Of a stretch of 47,014 nt of DNA, positions 35,856 through 45,796 are shown one piece after another. The notes under the pieces were generated by a model. That model was not told the origin of the DNA, ran no database searches, and saw only the letters and a program-made list of their open reading frames with translations. This DNA comes from Mesostigma viride (lineage: Eukaryota > Streptophyta > Mesostigmatophyceae > Mesostigmatales > Mesostigmataceae): the NCBI GenBank assembly GCA_009746045.1, contig RPFO01001235.1:1-47014 (forward strand), written 5' to 3'. The translations under genes were made by a program, and so were the position numbers. The first letter of the stretch is position 1, and each line of letters begins with the position of its first letter.

Positions 35856-38469
35856 ATATCATCAGGCAACCTGGCTATGACCATAAGGTCTGGCCTGGAA
35901 ATGCCTGCCACCCAAGCAACCATGCCCCTCACCATGGGACACAGTGCCTGTGTGATGACTGGAGGAAGCTTGCTAATGAGGGTCTCTTGATAATCATTGC
36001 CCCCCACCAGCAGCATACGCCACTCCCCCTCCTTCTTCACCAGTGTGGCCTCCATGCCCACAAACAGCAGAGGCTCATTCTCCACCTGCCACTGCTCCCT
36101 ACCCAGAGGAAACTTGGACTTAATGATGGAGATCAGCTCTTTAAGCCACGACGTGGGAGCCAGCAGGTGCAGGTCGTCCCCGTGCAGCGAAGCATACACT
36201 GGTAGGCCTTCCCATTGCCCCAGAAACAGACAGGGGTCTACAGGAGAGACCTTCAAGTTGCAATGCTCCTTCAGGAAACGGTTGAGAGTCTCCCTCCAGA
36301 TTATTGGACTTGACCTCAGGCCCTCCAGGCCCTTGAGGATTTTAAGGAACTCAGTGTGAATGTCCCTTTTCCATACAGCAGGCACCCTGACATAGAAAGG
36401 CGTCTTGCCCTCCCACTTTTCCTGTGCCACATCTGCATCCCCCTCCAGAAATGCCCTCTTGAAGTCTACCACCACTGAGCCATAGTCCAAGCCCTTGTTG
36501 AGAAGGCCTAGAAATACACACAGCAGCAGCCTCCAAGTGTCATGCAGCATGCCAGGGGTATACAACTCCTCAGCAGTGCACTCACCAGTACCCTTGAACT
36601 CATTCAGCACGGGCCTGACATGTGGTACCTTGACCCCGTCCACCTCCTTCATCTTGATGACAAACTTGAGTTTGAGTAGACGTCGTGCAGGAGGCAGGTC
36701 ATTGACAGGTTCCACGCATTTCTTGGAGATCCAGTCCTCCCCAGATTTAATCAGACCCAGTGTGACCTGGGGACACATAATGGGAGAGGACATGAGCTTC
36801 ACCAGGCCTTGGTAGTTGATAGGGCTGTGTCCAGCAAGTGAGTGAGGACCAATGCCCAAACTGCTTGGATGACTAGCAGCTGGCAATATGAGGTCATCAA
36901 CCAAGGGCTCCTGCCCCTGGCACACTTGCACACGCTTAACCGTCCTGGTTACTGCACGTGATAGGTGAGTGGTCCTGAAATTAATCAGTGGGACCTGACC
37001 AGCCCCTTCCTTAGTCAGGAGAGAGGACGTGATCACTACCCCATCCTGGCATAGGAAATTCTGCCCCAGAAGAGCAGGTCCCTGATAGCCCTCCAAGACA
37101 CAAAATGCAGTGTCCTGTCCAAGGAGAGGAATAGATACCTCACCCAGTACCTTCACGTGTACCCCGCCACTGAAGTCAGACACAAACTGATAGCTGGGCT
37201 CAGTCATGCTGTACCCTGCTGCAGCTCTGGTCCCAATGATGGAGACCTGAGAATTAGTGTCTACCTCTAAGGCAGTGTCCAGCCCCAGATTGCCATGCCA
37301 CCTGAGCTTGGCTACCTTGGGCTGCTTCTTGGCTCTTTGCAGAGCCCCAATCAATCCAGCCAAACTTGTCCCCCTGGGCTTGGTTAGAGCCTTGGGCTTG
37401 ACAGTTGACTCCCCAGCTGTTGACCTTGCAGCCTGTTCAACAGGTACCTCTGCAACCTGGCCAGGGCTGACAGATTCCCCTGCAACAGATGTGGTCGTTG
37501 CGTCAGTGATGTCACCTGGGACCTGAAAATCCTGCAGGTCCTGTGAGCCTTGTGCCTGACTGCCCTCATTCATCAGGTTAGGCTTGACATATGACCAACT
37601 CAGCCGGTGCACATGCTTTGGTTCGTCCTCCATGCTGACCAAGCATGCGTGGCTAGCTTCATCAACCTGGGTAACCACCCCAGGACTCCAGCTACCACGT
37701 TTGCCATAAAGGCTAGGTTCCTTCCAAGCTAGGACCTTCTGACCCACTTGTGGCTCCAGCATCTTCCAACCCCGGTCCTTCTCCCTCAGCTTGGCAAAGG
37801 TGACATGTGCAGCATGTTTCCAGCCCTCCAGCACATGTGGTGGGCACAGGCCATGATATAGACCCATTGGGCTGACAGCAACTCCATCATAGTAGAAATT
37901 AACCCTGCTGTTCAGCTGCTGCTCCACGTTCCTCAGCCATGCATTCCTGACAAGTGCAGGTGCAGACAAGGGTACCCAGTCTTCAGAGATGATCAATTTC
38001 TTGACCTCCTGGATTGCCCTCTCTATAGCACCCTGCTGCCCATGAGCCTCCCTAGGTGTAACCAGCAACTCAGGAAGGGTGGGATCACCCTAGGAGATGC
38101 TGAAACTGCATGTCCACCTGGATCCTTGTGGTAGGAAACTTGGCTCGTACATTCTGCAGGGCAGCCAGCAAGTACCTGTTCTTCATAGAAGGTAAATGCT
38201 CTAGCACCTTGTACTTTGTGTACCTGTCCACGCACACCAACAGTTGCATGCCCCTGATGTGTTGGATATCACACTGCAGATCACCAATGCTCTGAGGTAG
38301 AGCTTTGGCATGTGATTTCCTGGGCTTGTTGGAGGACAACTGGCACTTACACCGTGAGGCAGCTTGCTGGCACGCCTTGAGAAGGGGTGCCCTGCCCATA
38401 CGGAAGGCAAAGTTGTTTGACAGAGAAGTGGCATGCCCAAACATGTTGTGGATTCGGGCACCCAACTCC
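35856..38469 (-). pseudogene. Copia B pol: integrase-protease-like-RT, frameshifted
   Basis: The integrase part (38085-38469) shows the HNMFGHA zinc box and the first two catalytic Asp (LQCDIQHIRG and IQVDMQF). The frame then stops at a TGA near 38085. The rest continues in another frame from 38068 (LLVTPREAHGQQGAIERAIQE, with the catalytic Glu). Downstream come a retropepsin-like EVDTNSQVSIIG ... ALLGQNFL segment and the RT with VVDFKRAFLEGD, LKGLEGLRSSPIIW and LHGDDLHLLAP. Protein order and motifs match element A. The frameshift and the LINE insertion make it non-functional. Confidence 0.85.
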
Positions 38470-39169
38470 TGGAGTTAACGCCAAGCGCATTGGCGTGATC
38501 CTGATTCGGCATATCTCTGCGATTCCAGCGGCACCGGAACGAGTTCATTCCGACAAGTATCAAGAAAGTTATGGCGTTCCGACTTCCCGGTCGCGCGCGA
38601 GCGCGAGCCGGCTGTTCTTCTAAGTCGGACGTGAATATTTGCCGACGACATATGGGGTCGACAGTAATTCCTGGGCTGACAGGAATTAGGTGCTGTACCT
38701 ACGACGGTATTGGATTAATACGTCGTACGCAGGAAATAGGAACCTTAACCTGTGGTCTGTTGGTACCGCAGGCTTAGTCCTGGACTTCTAGGTGCAGATG
38801 CAATAGTCACTGTGGACTGTGCTCTGTGGTCACTGTGCCTGTATGGCAGACCTACTGTATAGGAGTGGGCGCTGTACAGGTAGTGAATACTGTACCGGGG
38901 GTGTTATTACTGAGCAGGCCTCCTAGGCTGCTCAGGACTAGCAAGCACAGTGCACAAGTATATAAACAATAGGCCAGTGCCAAATGGGCATCTCTTGCGA
39001 GCCCGCCTCACGTGTTGTGCCTTGACTTGGCAAGCGCGTGTACAAGCCTCAAGTGTGTGAGCGCTGTAACATTATCCGATTTTAACAAAGCTCCGTTTCC
39101 AACCATATTCACACATTGCTGCATTGCAACCATATCCTTCACATTGCGTGTGATAAGAACGTTAACTCA
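38470..39169 (+). repeat. Left LTR of element A
   Basis: About 700 bp starting TGGAGTTAACGCCAAGCGC. It holds a TATATAAA box (38959-38966) that would drive the element. Comparison with the right LTR shows only 1-2 nt indels until the last few bases. The exact 3' end is uncertain by a few bases. Confidence 0.9.
38959..38966 (+). promoter_or_regulatory. TATA box in the left LTR
   Basis: TATATAAA in the U3-like part of the LTR, about 200 bp before the LTR end. An identical box lies in the right LTR at 46284-46291. Confidence 0.6.
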
Positions 39170-39258
39170 AATTACAACCAGTCTCAGCGGAACGGCCAGG
39201 AGGGTCGTTGCCGGTTGCGGTGTGCAGCGTTGACGACGAGGAGCTCGTCTGGTGGTGA

Positions 39259-39819
39259 ATGGTGCAGGAGGAACAACGGCAGCAGGATTTCCGGTTTCGG
39301 CAGTCTGCTGGGGGTTCGATTTCTCCTGAATTACGCCGTGTCGTTCGGGATCTATCTTTATTGCTTGCAGATCGTCCGCCTGTAAATCGCAGCTTCGTGC
39401 AATTCGTCGACGACCAGGTCGAAGATTGGGAGCGAATTCTGCGACACGTACAAACCATCGTCATTCCGGAGCACCGGAGCATCGACGACCTTGAGCAGGA
39501 GCTTCACGGGTTGGTCGGCATCCAGACGGTGATTACTGCAGTAGCAGAGCGAGTGCGGACGGAGTTGGCAGCAAGGCGAGGCGAGGTTGCGGAGGCAGCT
39601 GGCGCAGGGCGACACGAGTTTGTGCCGACAGTAGCGGGCGCGGGAGTACCACGTGCTTTCGCAGGCGGCATCGGCGACGAGGGTGTTGCAGCGGGTCCAG
39701 TTAGGCGTGAACGACGCGGAGCGGAGCATCACAGGCGGCTTGCAGAGGTCGGGGCGACAGCGGAAGCCATCGCCGGAGGACGCGCGCGACAAGAGTCGGC
39801 AGGTTTCCAGAGCGAGTAA
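39259..39819 (+). CDS. Element A 5' ORF, part 1 (unknown, helical)
   Basis: First ORF after the left LTR, with ATG at 39259. The first ~120 residues look like a helical domain (ILRHVQTIVIPEHRSIDDLE). After about 39640 the sequence becomes Arg/Gly/Ala low complexity while another frame (39653-40177) becomes more protein-like. The natural product may therefore switch frames near 39640, through an indel. It has no family I recognise. It could be an N-terminal Gag domain or an extra ORF. Confidence 0.4.
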   Translation: MVQEEQRQQDFRFRQSAGGSISPELRRVVRDLSLLLADRPPVNRSFVQFVDDQVEDWERILRHVQTIVIPEHRSIDDLEQELHGLVGIQTVITAVAERVRTELAARRGEVAEAAGAGRHEFVPTVAGAGVPRAFAGGIGDEGVAAGPVRRERRGAEHHRRLAEVGATAEAIAGGRARQESAGFQSE

Positions 39820-40177
39820 GAGTTCCTTTTCAGGAACTGCCCCCGCCCCTTCGCGTTCGTGTGACGCGTTGGGAGGAGTTTGCACCTCTTGGTACGAGAG
39901 TGACCTTGAGGTAGGAGCAGGGGGTGTCGCTGGGCTAGGCGACGAGGCACTTGGCGACCACGAGGTGCCAACGTACAATCCGCGAGGTGCCAACGACGGG
40001 TTGTCACCTGTCTACTTTACCAACGGTGACGATTCAGTCATCGCGGGCCGACAGCGGGTCGACGACGGCGCAGCAGGTAGCAGGGTACCAGAGCTGATTG
40101 TGGTGAGCGACAGCGACGACGACAGCGACAAGGAGAACCAGGACGCGCCTGGGGCCAGCCGTGGTGGTCTTGCCTGA
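39653..40177 (+). CDS. Element A 5' ORF, part 2 (unknown)
   Basis: Overlaps the end of the previous frame by 167 nt in the +1 register. It begins with VLSQAASATRVLQRVQLGV-like helix, then Ser/Arg-rich sequence, and ends in an acidic SDSDDDSDKEN tract. Probably the continuation of the 39259 product after an indel. No ATG fits its start well. Confidence 0.35.
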   Translation: MLSQAASATRVLQRVQLGVNDAERSITGGLQRSGRQRKPSPEDARDKSRQVSRASKSSFSGTAPAPSRSCDALGGVCTSWYESDLEVGAGGVAGLGDEALGDHEVPTYNPRGANDGLSPVYFTNGDDSVIAGRQRVDDGAAGSRVPELIVVSDSDDDSDKENQDAPGASRGGLA

Positions 40178-40279
40178 GTGGTAACACTTGGCACTTTCCT
40201 TTCTTGTTCAGTAGCTTATATTGCTTTAATTGCTGCTTGGCCACTTGGCTGGCTGTAGCAGATCTGAACAGAGGCCATC

Positions 40280-41464
40280 ATGGAGGATGGAGCTATCAAC
40301 CAACAAGCGGGCTTTATGGGCTTCGGCGGCGCGGCGCTGGGCTGGATGGACGAGATGGACGCGATGGACGCGGTGGACGCGATGGACGCGGGGACGGCCA
40401 GGCGCTGGGAGACCAGGCTGAGGTGCCAGATAATCAGAGCCAAGGATCGCAGGGCGGGCAGCACGCGCCAGCCGCAGATCAAGCGGCGCCTAAGCGACCA
40501 ACCGTTGCTGAGGGGTACGCGGTGCTAGGCCAGTTTCAGTCCATCAAGGACAATTGGCAGCCCCGGGATGCTGAGAGGATGTTAGAGGACATGAACTTGT
40601 ACACGGAGATATACAACGGTGACAAGCTTCGCATCCTGGCGTCTAGTGCCTACATACGGCAGTCGGCGAGGCGGCTGTTCAAGTTTGTTCGGGAGCGACA
40701 CGCGGCGGGGGACACCTGGGCGGCGTTTATGACGCGACTCAGGTGTTCCTGAGTGACAAGAGGACCATAGATGGGTCCCACCTGAAGCAAGAATACCTGG
40801 ACTACAAGCCCATCAAGGGGCAACTAGTGGTCCACGCCTTTGAAGACTTCGTCAAGCTGAGGGAGGACGCCATGGCCAAGGGCTTCTTCGTCGCAGATCG
40901 GATGGCCATGGGCGACTTTCTCAAGTCGCTGCAACTGGATCCGGTCACCATGGATAATGTGACCATCCACATGCGACAGGTCCATGGCTGGGCAGCCATG
41001 ACGGATCAGTTGTATGAGTGTTTCAGCGGCAAGTACGTGGGGGTAAGCGCCCTCGTCAGAATGATGAGGAGGCCACTGAACCCACGGTTAAGTCCATGAG
41101 GGGATCGGGCCACGGGGGCCCAGCGTCCTCGAGAGGGCCTGAGACCTCTTCAAGGGGTCGAGGAAGGTCCAGGAGGGGGCGTGACAGAAGGGCTGGACGG
41201 GGGACCCCGCCGAAGTCGGGACATCCACAGTCCCAGTTTGACTTCAAGAGGGTGGGTGGTCCTCCCAAGGCTGGGCCCAGCAGTGGGACCTCACGGGACA
41301 TCAGTCAGGTGGAATGTTATTTCTGCCAGGGGAAGGGTCACTTCAGGAATGAGTGTCCCTCGTACCTGAGGCAGGAAGGTCAGAGCAAGCCAGCTCAGGG
41401 TGGCAGCAAGGACAAGGCTGGTCCATCCCAGGACAAGGGCAAGGGCAAGGCTGCTGATCATTGA
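40280..41464 (+). pseudogene. gag: Element A gag, split over four frames
   Basis: Starts at ATG 40280 (MEDGAINQQAGFMGFGG). The coding signal then moves to the frame of 40204-40752 (FQSIKDNWQPRDAERMLEDM, a Gag core), next to the frame of 40743-41099 (DYKPIKGQLVVHAFEDF), and last to that of 41018-41464. The last part has an Arg/Gly-rich segment and one CCHC zinc knuckle (CYFCQGKGHFRNEC). Every step is the same -1 register. At least two coincide with G runs (GGGG near 40392, GGGGG at 41039-41043). The gene is either decayed by single-base indels or misread in the consensus. Confidence 0.75.
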
Positions 41465-44400
41465 TTGAGCCTGCACACATCCCTGAACCCTGGAGGGTGC
41501 CCCCAGGGGTGTGTAATGAAGCTGCTAGTGACAGCAGTGAGGGGCAGCCCCATGCTCTAGTGAAAGAGCCTATTGGACACGATGGGGCAAGCTTGGTTAC
41601 CACAGAGAGTATGCCAGCTGTAGCTGCAGTGGTTACTCGCCAACGTGCCCGCCATGGCGGTGCTGAGCCTGAGGTAGGACCTGGTGATGTGGACCCAGGT
41701 GGATCTCAGAAGCATTCTGACCGTGCAGGACTGGCACAGGATGGTCAGGATGAGGATAGGGCTGGAGACAGTCTGACAGGCACGACCCTGGTGCCTCCTG
41801 TACATAAGGGATCTGTACATACCTTGAGTGCTAATAATGACAATAAAAGGTTTTCTCTCTTGTATGACATTGCCTCAAGGTTGCATACCATGTTTGGCCA
41901 TGCAGCTCAGTCTTTGCAAGTTGCTAGACGGCTGGGAGGAAGTGAGTTGTACTCCATCTGCCAACAGGTTGCTCAAGCTTGCAAGTGCAGGCTAGTTGCT
42001 AGAAAGCCCAAGCAGTCTCATGCCAGGACTCCTATTTTGCAGCCAGGCCATGTGCAGGTAGATATTCAGAGAATCAGGGGTTTGAAGCTGCTGGTGGCAG
42101 TGGACAGATATACCAAGTACAAGACCCTAGAGATCCTGCCTGACATGGAGAAGCCTACATTGATTGCTGCTCTGAAGTTGACAAGGAGCAGGTACCCTGG
42201 GTTGGAGTTGTTGCAGTGTGACATTCAGTTTGAGTGCTGTGAGAACCTGCCAGAGTTTCCAGAGTTGCTGATTACACCCAGGGAGAGCCACGGCCAGCAA
42301 GGGGTGGTGGAGAGAGCCATCCAAGAGATCAAGACTGTGCTGCTGGTGGAGAGGATTCCAAGGACGTCATCTGCCATTGTGACATCTGCATGGCTACGTT
42401 CTGTGGAGGACAGGCTGAACCTGAGGACTCCCATGTTCTTTGGTGACATTGCCATCAATCCTCTTATGCTGCATACCAGGATGCTGCCAGCTGATGCTGA
42501 GCAGGCATGGAAGGAGAAGCTAGAGGCCAAGTTCCTCAAGCTGAGGCAGAAAGACAAGGGCTGGAGTGTCCTAGAACCTAACGTTGGACAACAGGTTGTT
42601 GTGTGGAAGGAACCAAGCTTTCCAGGGAAACGTGGCAGCTGGCATGATGGGGTGGTGACCCGAGTAGAAGCCGCTGGCCATAAGTGCTGGGTGGCCATTG
42701 ATGGCTCCCAAGCAGTGCACCGTCTGTCCTGGTCAAAGATCCGTCCCCGGGGAGGTAATCAAGGAGACCTCTTCCAGGTGCCCGCTGGTGTACAAGGCGG
42801 GGGTGACGTGGAGCTTCCTGATCAGGGTGCTACAGCTGTATCGAGCCCTCAGGGTGACCCTGGCCCGGCCCCTGGGGTACCTTCACATACGGTGGTTGGG
42901 CAAGCAGGCGGACAGGCTGCACCTCCGGAACGGCCCGACACCAGGCCTAGGGGTGTGCGTCTATCAGATATTGTACAGGCTTTGCAAAGAGCCAAGAAGG
43001 AGCCTAAGGTGTCCAAGCTTGTCCAGTTGGATGAACCTGAGGTAGCTGCCATGGAGATAGATACCAATGCACAGGTTTCTGTCATGGGACCTCAGCATAC
43101 AGGAGAACTGCTGGTCGGAGAACCAAGTTGCCCCTGGGTGTCTGATTTCAGTGGTAGGACGCATCTAAGGGTGTTGGGAGAGGTTACTGCCCCTGTCATG
43201 GGTGTGGATGTGACCTTCCTTGTCCTAGAGGACTATGATGGCCCTGTGATTTTGGGTCAGAATTTTCTGGGCAATCCTGGGATTTCTATCAGAGCTACAG
43301 CTCTGAGAAGAGATGGCTGGGGGATGATTCCCCTAGAAAATTTCAGGACAACATTTCCAGTCAGGTGCAGGGCCAAGCCGGTCAAGGGTGTAAAATGGGA
43401 TGAAGGGGAGGTGCCCCCAGCGGCCAGTTTGGTGATTCCAGCTGTGTTGCACCCCAGCAGTATTGGCATAACTCACAGGAGCCTTGCTGCACACTCTCCT
43501 TTGACATATGACCAGCTGGTCCAAGAGATGAGCTCGCCTACTTTGTTTGAGGCTTGGAAGCTCGCCTTCTCCAAGGCATTGGAGGAGTGGTTGCAGTTTG
43601 AGTGTGCTGCACCAACAGACAGACGTCCCCCAGCATCAAGGAAGCTTGCTTTGAGATTTGTGCTGAAGAGGAAGGTTGTGGATGAGGTATCAGTGCCCCA
43701 TGTCAGGCCTGTCCTGAATGAGTATCACGGCACGGGGAGTCTGCCAGGAGAGGAGCTATACACGCCAGGGATGCTACACGACACATGGAGAATTTTGCTA
43801 TGTCTCTACGTGGGGTTGCTGAACAGGGGAGCAGCTATGTCATCAGTGCTGCTGGACTTCAAGAGGGCATTTTTAAAATCTGATCCAGAAGTGGCCAGGA
43901 GGGTGTGGAAGCAGGATGAGCCTTACTGTGTTGAGGTGCCTGCCATCTGGAAGCTGGAGCTGCATCAACAATTCCTGGTTATTCTGAAGGGCCTGGAAGG
44001 ACTCAGGTCGAGCCCAATCATCTGGAGACTCACGCTGCAGGAAGCTCTGATCAGTGAGTGTGGCTTGAGAGTGTCTTCAGTTGATCCCTGTTTGCTGCTG
44101 GCCCAATGGGAGGGTCTGCCAGTGTATGCTAGTTTGCATGGAGATGATCTGCATTTGCTAGCCCCCACGACCTGGCTGAAGAAGTTTATTCCTGTCATCA
44201 GTGGCAAGTTTTCACTGGGCAAGGAGCTGTGGCAGGAGCCCAACAAGCCTGTAGTGTTCTGTGGAATGCAGGCTACCCTGTTCAGGAGGGACGGGGAGTG
44301 GAGTATCAGGCTTCAGGCTGGAGGAGATTATAAACAGACCATTGTGAAGGCCTTGCCAGAGAAGATCACCCAGGCTGCAGGACCTGAGTTGAGAGGCATG

Positions 44401-45054
44401 TGGGCCTGGTTTGCCAGCATCTGTGGTCCGTCTTTGATGGTCCATAGCAGAATGCCTGATGAGGTGCTTGAGGATGAGAAGCCTCGAGTCATAGCCCGGT
44501 TGGTGGAGAGTACCCCTGATCTGATTTTGTCTGGGATTGACTTTGCCCAGCCTATCACCTTGGAGATCTTTGTTGACAGTTCCATGGATGCTCGCCAGGT
44601 TACCAAGGTCAGGGGGAGATCTGCTGCTCTGTTTGCTTTTTATCAGAGCAGGGCAAGTTTGTTCAGCTGGTACAGCAGACTGCAGAAGAGGGTCTGTATC
44701 AGTTCAGATGTGGCAGAATGCAGGGCCATATGCGAGGGGATCCAGTCCAGCCTGTACATAAAGGAGTTAATGCTGGAGCTGGCTTCAGTTACCCCTTGGA
44801 CCTTGCAGATGGAGACGTTGTTGCTAACAGACAGCATGGGTATGGTCCAGTTTGTTCACAAGCAGCTGGCCAGGAGCCGGGACCTGGATTATTTGTTGCT
44901 GAAGGAGTTGGCCAGTTTGGTTGACTTGAAGCATATCCCTGGCGAGGAGAACCCTGCTGATGCATTGACAAAGCTGCCACACAAGGCCCCAGCCCAGTAC
45001 AATGTACTGAGGAAGCTCATGAATGCTGACTGTCAAGTCGGTCTATCTGTCTAA
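41461..45054 (+). CDS. pol: Element A pol: integrase, protease-like, RT, RNase H (about 1197 aa)
   Basis: The frame opens at 41458 and overlaps the gag stop by a few bases, with no ATG at its start, so expression as a Gag-Pol fusion is likely. Residue numbers count from 41461. Domains in order: integrase zinc box H142/H147 and C174/C176, with catalytic D201, D254, E284; retropepsin-like EIDTNAQVSVMG (D534) with VILGQNFL; RT with D799 (LLDFKRAFLK), LKGLEGLRSSPIIW and LHGDDLHLL (D895, D896); RNase H from FVDSSMD (D1039) to HIPGEENPADALTK. The LKGL.GL..SP..W and D..FAF/RAF motifs place it with Ty1/Copia. Odd points: integrase comes before the protease-like domain, DTN replaces DTG, HGDD replaces YVDD, and the D-E spacing is 29 rather than 35. 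Confidence 0.9.
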   Translation: MIEPAHIPEPWRVPPGVCNEAASDSSEGQPHALVKEPIGHDGASLVTTESMPAVAAVVTRQRARHGGAEPEVGPGDVDPGGSQKHSDRAGLAQDGQDEDRAGDSLTGTTLVPPVHKGSVHTLSANNDNKRFSLLYDIASRLHTMFGHAAQSLQVARRLGGSELYSICQQVAQACKCRLVARKPKQSHARTPILQPGHVQVDIQRIRGLKLLVAVDRYTKYKTLEILPDMEKPTLIAALKLTRSRYPGLELLQCDIQFECCENLPEFPELLITPRESHGQQGVVERAIQEIKTVLLVERIPRTSSAIVTSAWLRSVEDRLNLRTPMFFGDIAINPLMLHTRMLPADAEQAWKEKLEAKFLKLRQKDKGWSVLEPNVGQQVVVWKEPSFPGKRGSWHDGVVTRVEAAGHKCWVAIDGSQAVHRLSWSKIRPRGGNQGDLFQVPAGVQGGGDVELPDQGATAVSSPQGDPGPAPGVPSHTVVGQAGGQAAPPERPDTRPRGVRLSDIVQALQRAKKEPKVSKLVQLDEPEVAAMEIDTNAQVSVMGPQHTGELLVGEPSCPWVSDFSGRTHLRVLGEVTAPVMGVDVTFLVLEDYDGPVILGQNFLGNPGISIRATALRRDGWGMIPLENFRTTFPVRCRAKPVKGVKWDEGEVPPAASLVIPAVLHPSSIGITHRSLAAHSPLTYDQLVQEMSSPTLFEAWKLAFSKALEEWLQFECAAPTDRRPPASRKLALRFVLKRKVVDEVSVPHVRPVLNEYHGTGSLPGEELYTPGMLHDTWRILLCLYVGLLNRGAAMSSVLLDFKRAFLKSDPEVARRVWKQDEPYCVEVPAIWKLELHQQFLVILKGLEGLRSSPIIWRLTLQEALISECGLRVSSVDPCLLLAQWEGLPVYASLHGDDLHLLAPTTWLKKFIPVISGKFSLGKELWQEPNKPVVFCGMQATLFRRDGEWSIRLQAGGDYKQTIVKALPEKITQAAGPELRGMWAWFASICGPSLMVHSRMPDEVLEDEKPRVIARLVESTPDLILSGIDFAQPITLEIFVDSSMDARQVTKVRGRSAALFAFYQSRASLFSWYSRLQKRVCISSDVAECRAICEGIQSSLYIKELMLELASVTPWTLQMETLLLTDSMGMVQFVHKQLARSRDLDYLLLKELASLVDLKHIPGEENPADALTKLPHKAPAQYNVLRKLMNADCQVGLSV

Positions 45055-45796
45055 AAGCTGAGAGCTGGGTGCTTAAGTCTCTGGATATCAGGCTGGGAGC
45101 TTGATTGTACATAATCCTGAGCACACCTTGAGGGGTGAGACATGTCTCTGGTGTGGGAATGTCTGACATTGTCTCTGATGGAGAGATGTCTATCTGGGGT
45201 TTTCATCTCAGTCTGAGGTTTCCCCAGATCTGTGGTTTGTGGGCGGGGTTCGATTCCCTGGTGCCGTCTTAAGGCGGAGTTTCACGGACTGGCTGACCCA
45301 TCCACCATGCTGGTGAGGTGGCGACAGGTCCCCTGATTTTCCACGGTTGGAACGAGTATAGCTTGTGTTTTGCATGTGCTTCGCGTAGATGTTGTGTCTG
45401 GTTCGATAAGGGGCAGCAGACCGGCGCCGACTCCCGTCTGGGGGTCAGCAATGTTTTCTGATGAGCTGTTGTGGGTGATCTGTGGGGTTTCGCCTAAGGT
45501 CCTGAAGGTTGTACATACTTCTCAAGTTCTTAGCTGAACACCTATGGGCTGCCACAGTTGGCCAACCTCTTGTACATGGGTAACACAACGAGCCTCCCGT
45601 GAAGGGATAGGGACTCATTGTAATTTGTTTGTGCTCCTGAGCCAGTATGGGTGCTATGTACATATAATAAGGAATCCAAGCTGACTGTCATGCCCAGCGG
45701 GTTGTGACTTGTAGTCTGGGGAGGATATCCAGTACCCATTGTGTGTGTTTGTATGTAGACTTGTGTGAGCTGCTACAGCTCAAGAAAAGAAAGGAT
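45055..45796 (+). other. Element A 3' untranslated region
   Basis: 742 bp between the pol stop and the right LTR, ending in the polypurine tract AAGAAAAGAAAGGA. No ORF of note. It contains GGTTCGATTCC (about 45247-45257), identical to the RNA polymerase III B-box consensus. That stretch can fold as a 5-bp T-arm-like stem (CGGGG/CCCTG), but no A box or full tRNA cloverleaf was found. Confidence 0.5.
45782..45795 (+). promoter_or_regulatory. Polypurine tract (plus-strand primer)
   Basis: AAGAAAAGAAAGGA directly upstream of the right LTR, as expected for LTR retrotransposon second-strand priming. Confidence 0.7.

Noticed and set aside
38387-38623. ORF in the left LTR (also 45765-45950 in the right LTR) as a gene
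   Set aside because: It is preserved in both LTRs only because the LTRs are copies. No domain, and it straddles the LTR boundary.
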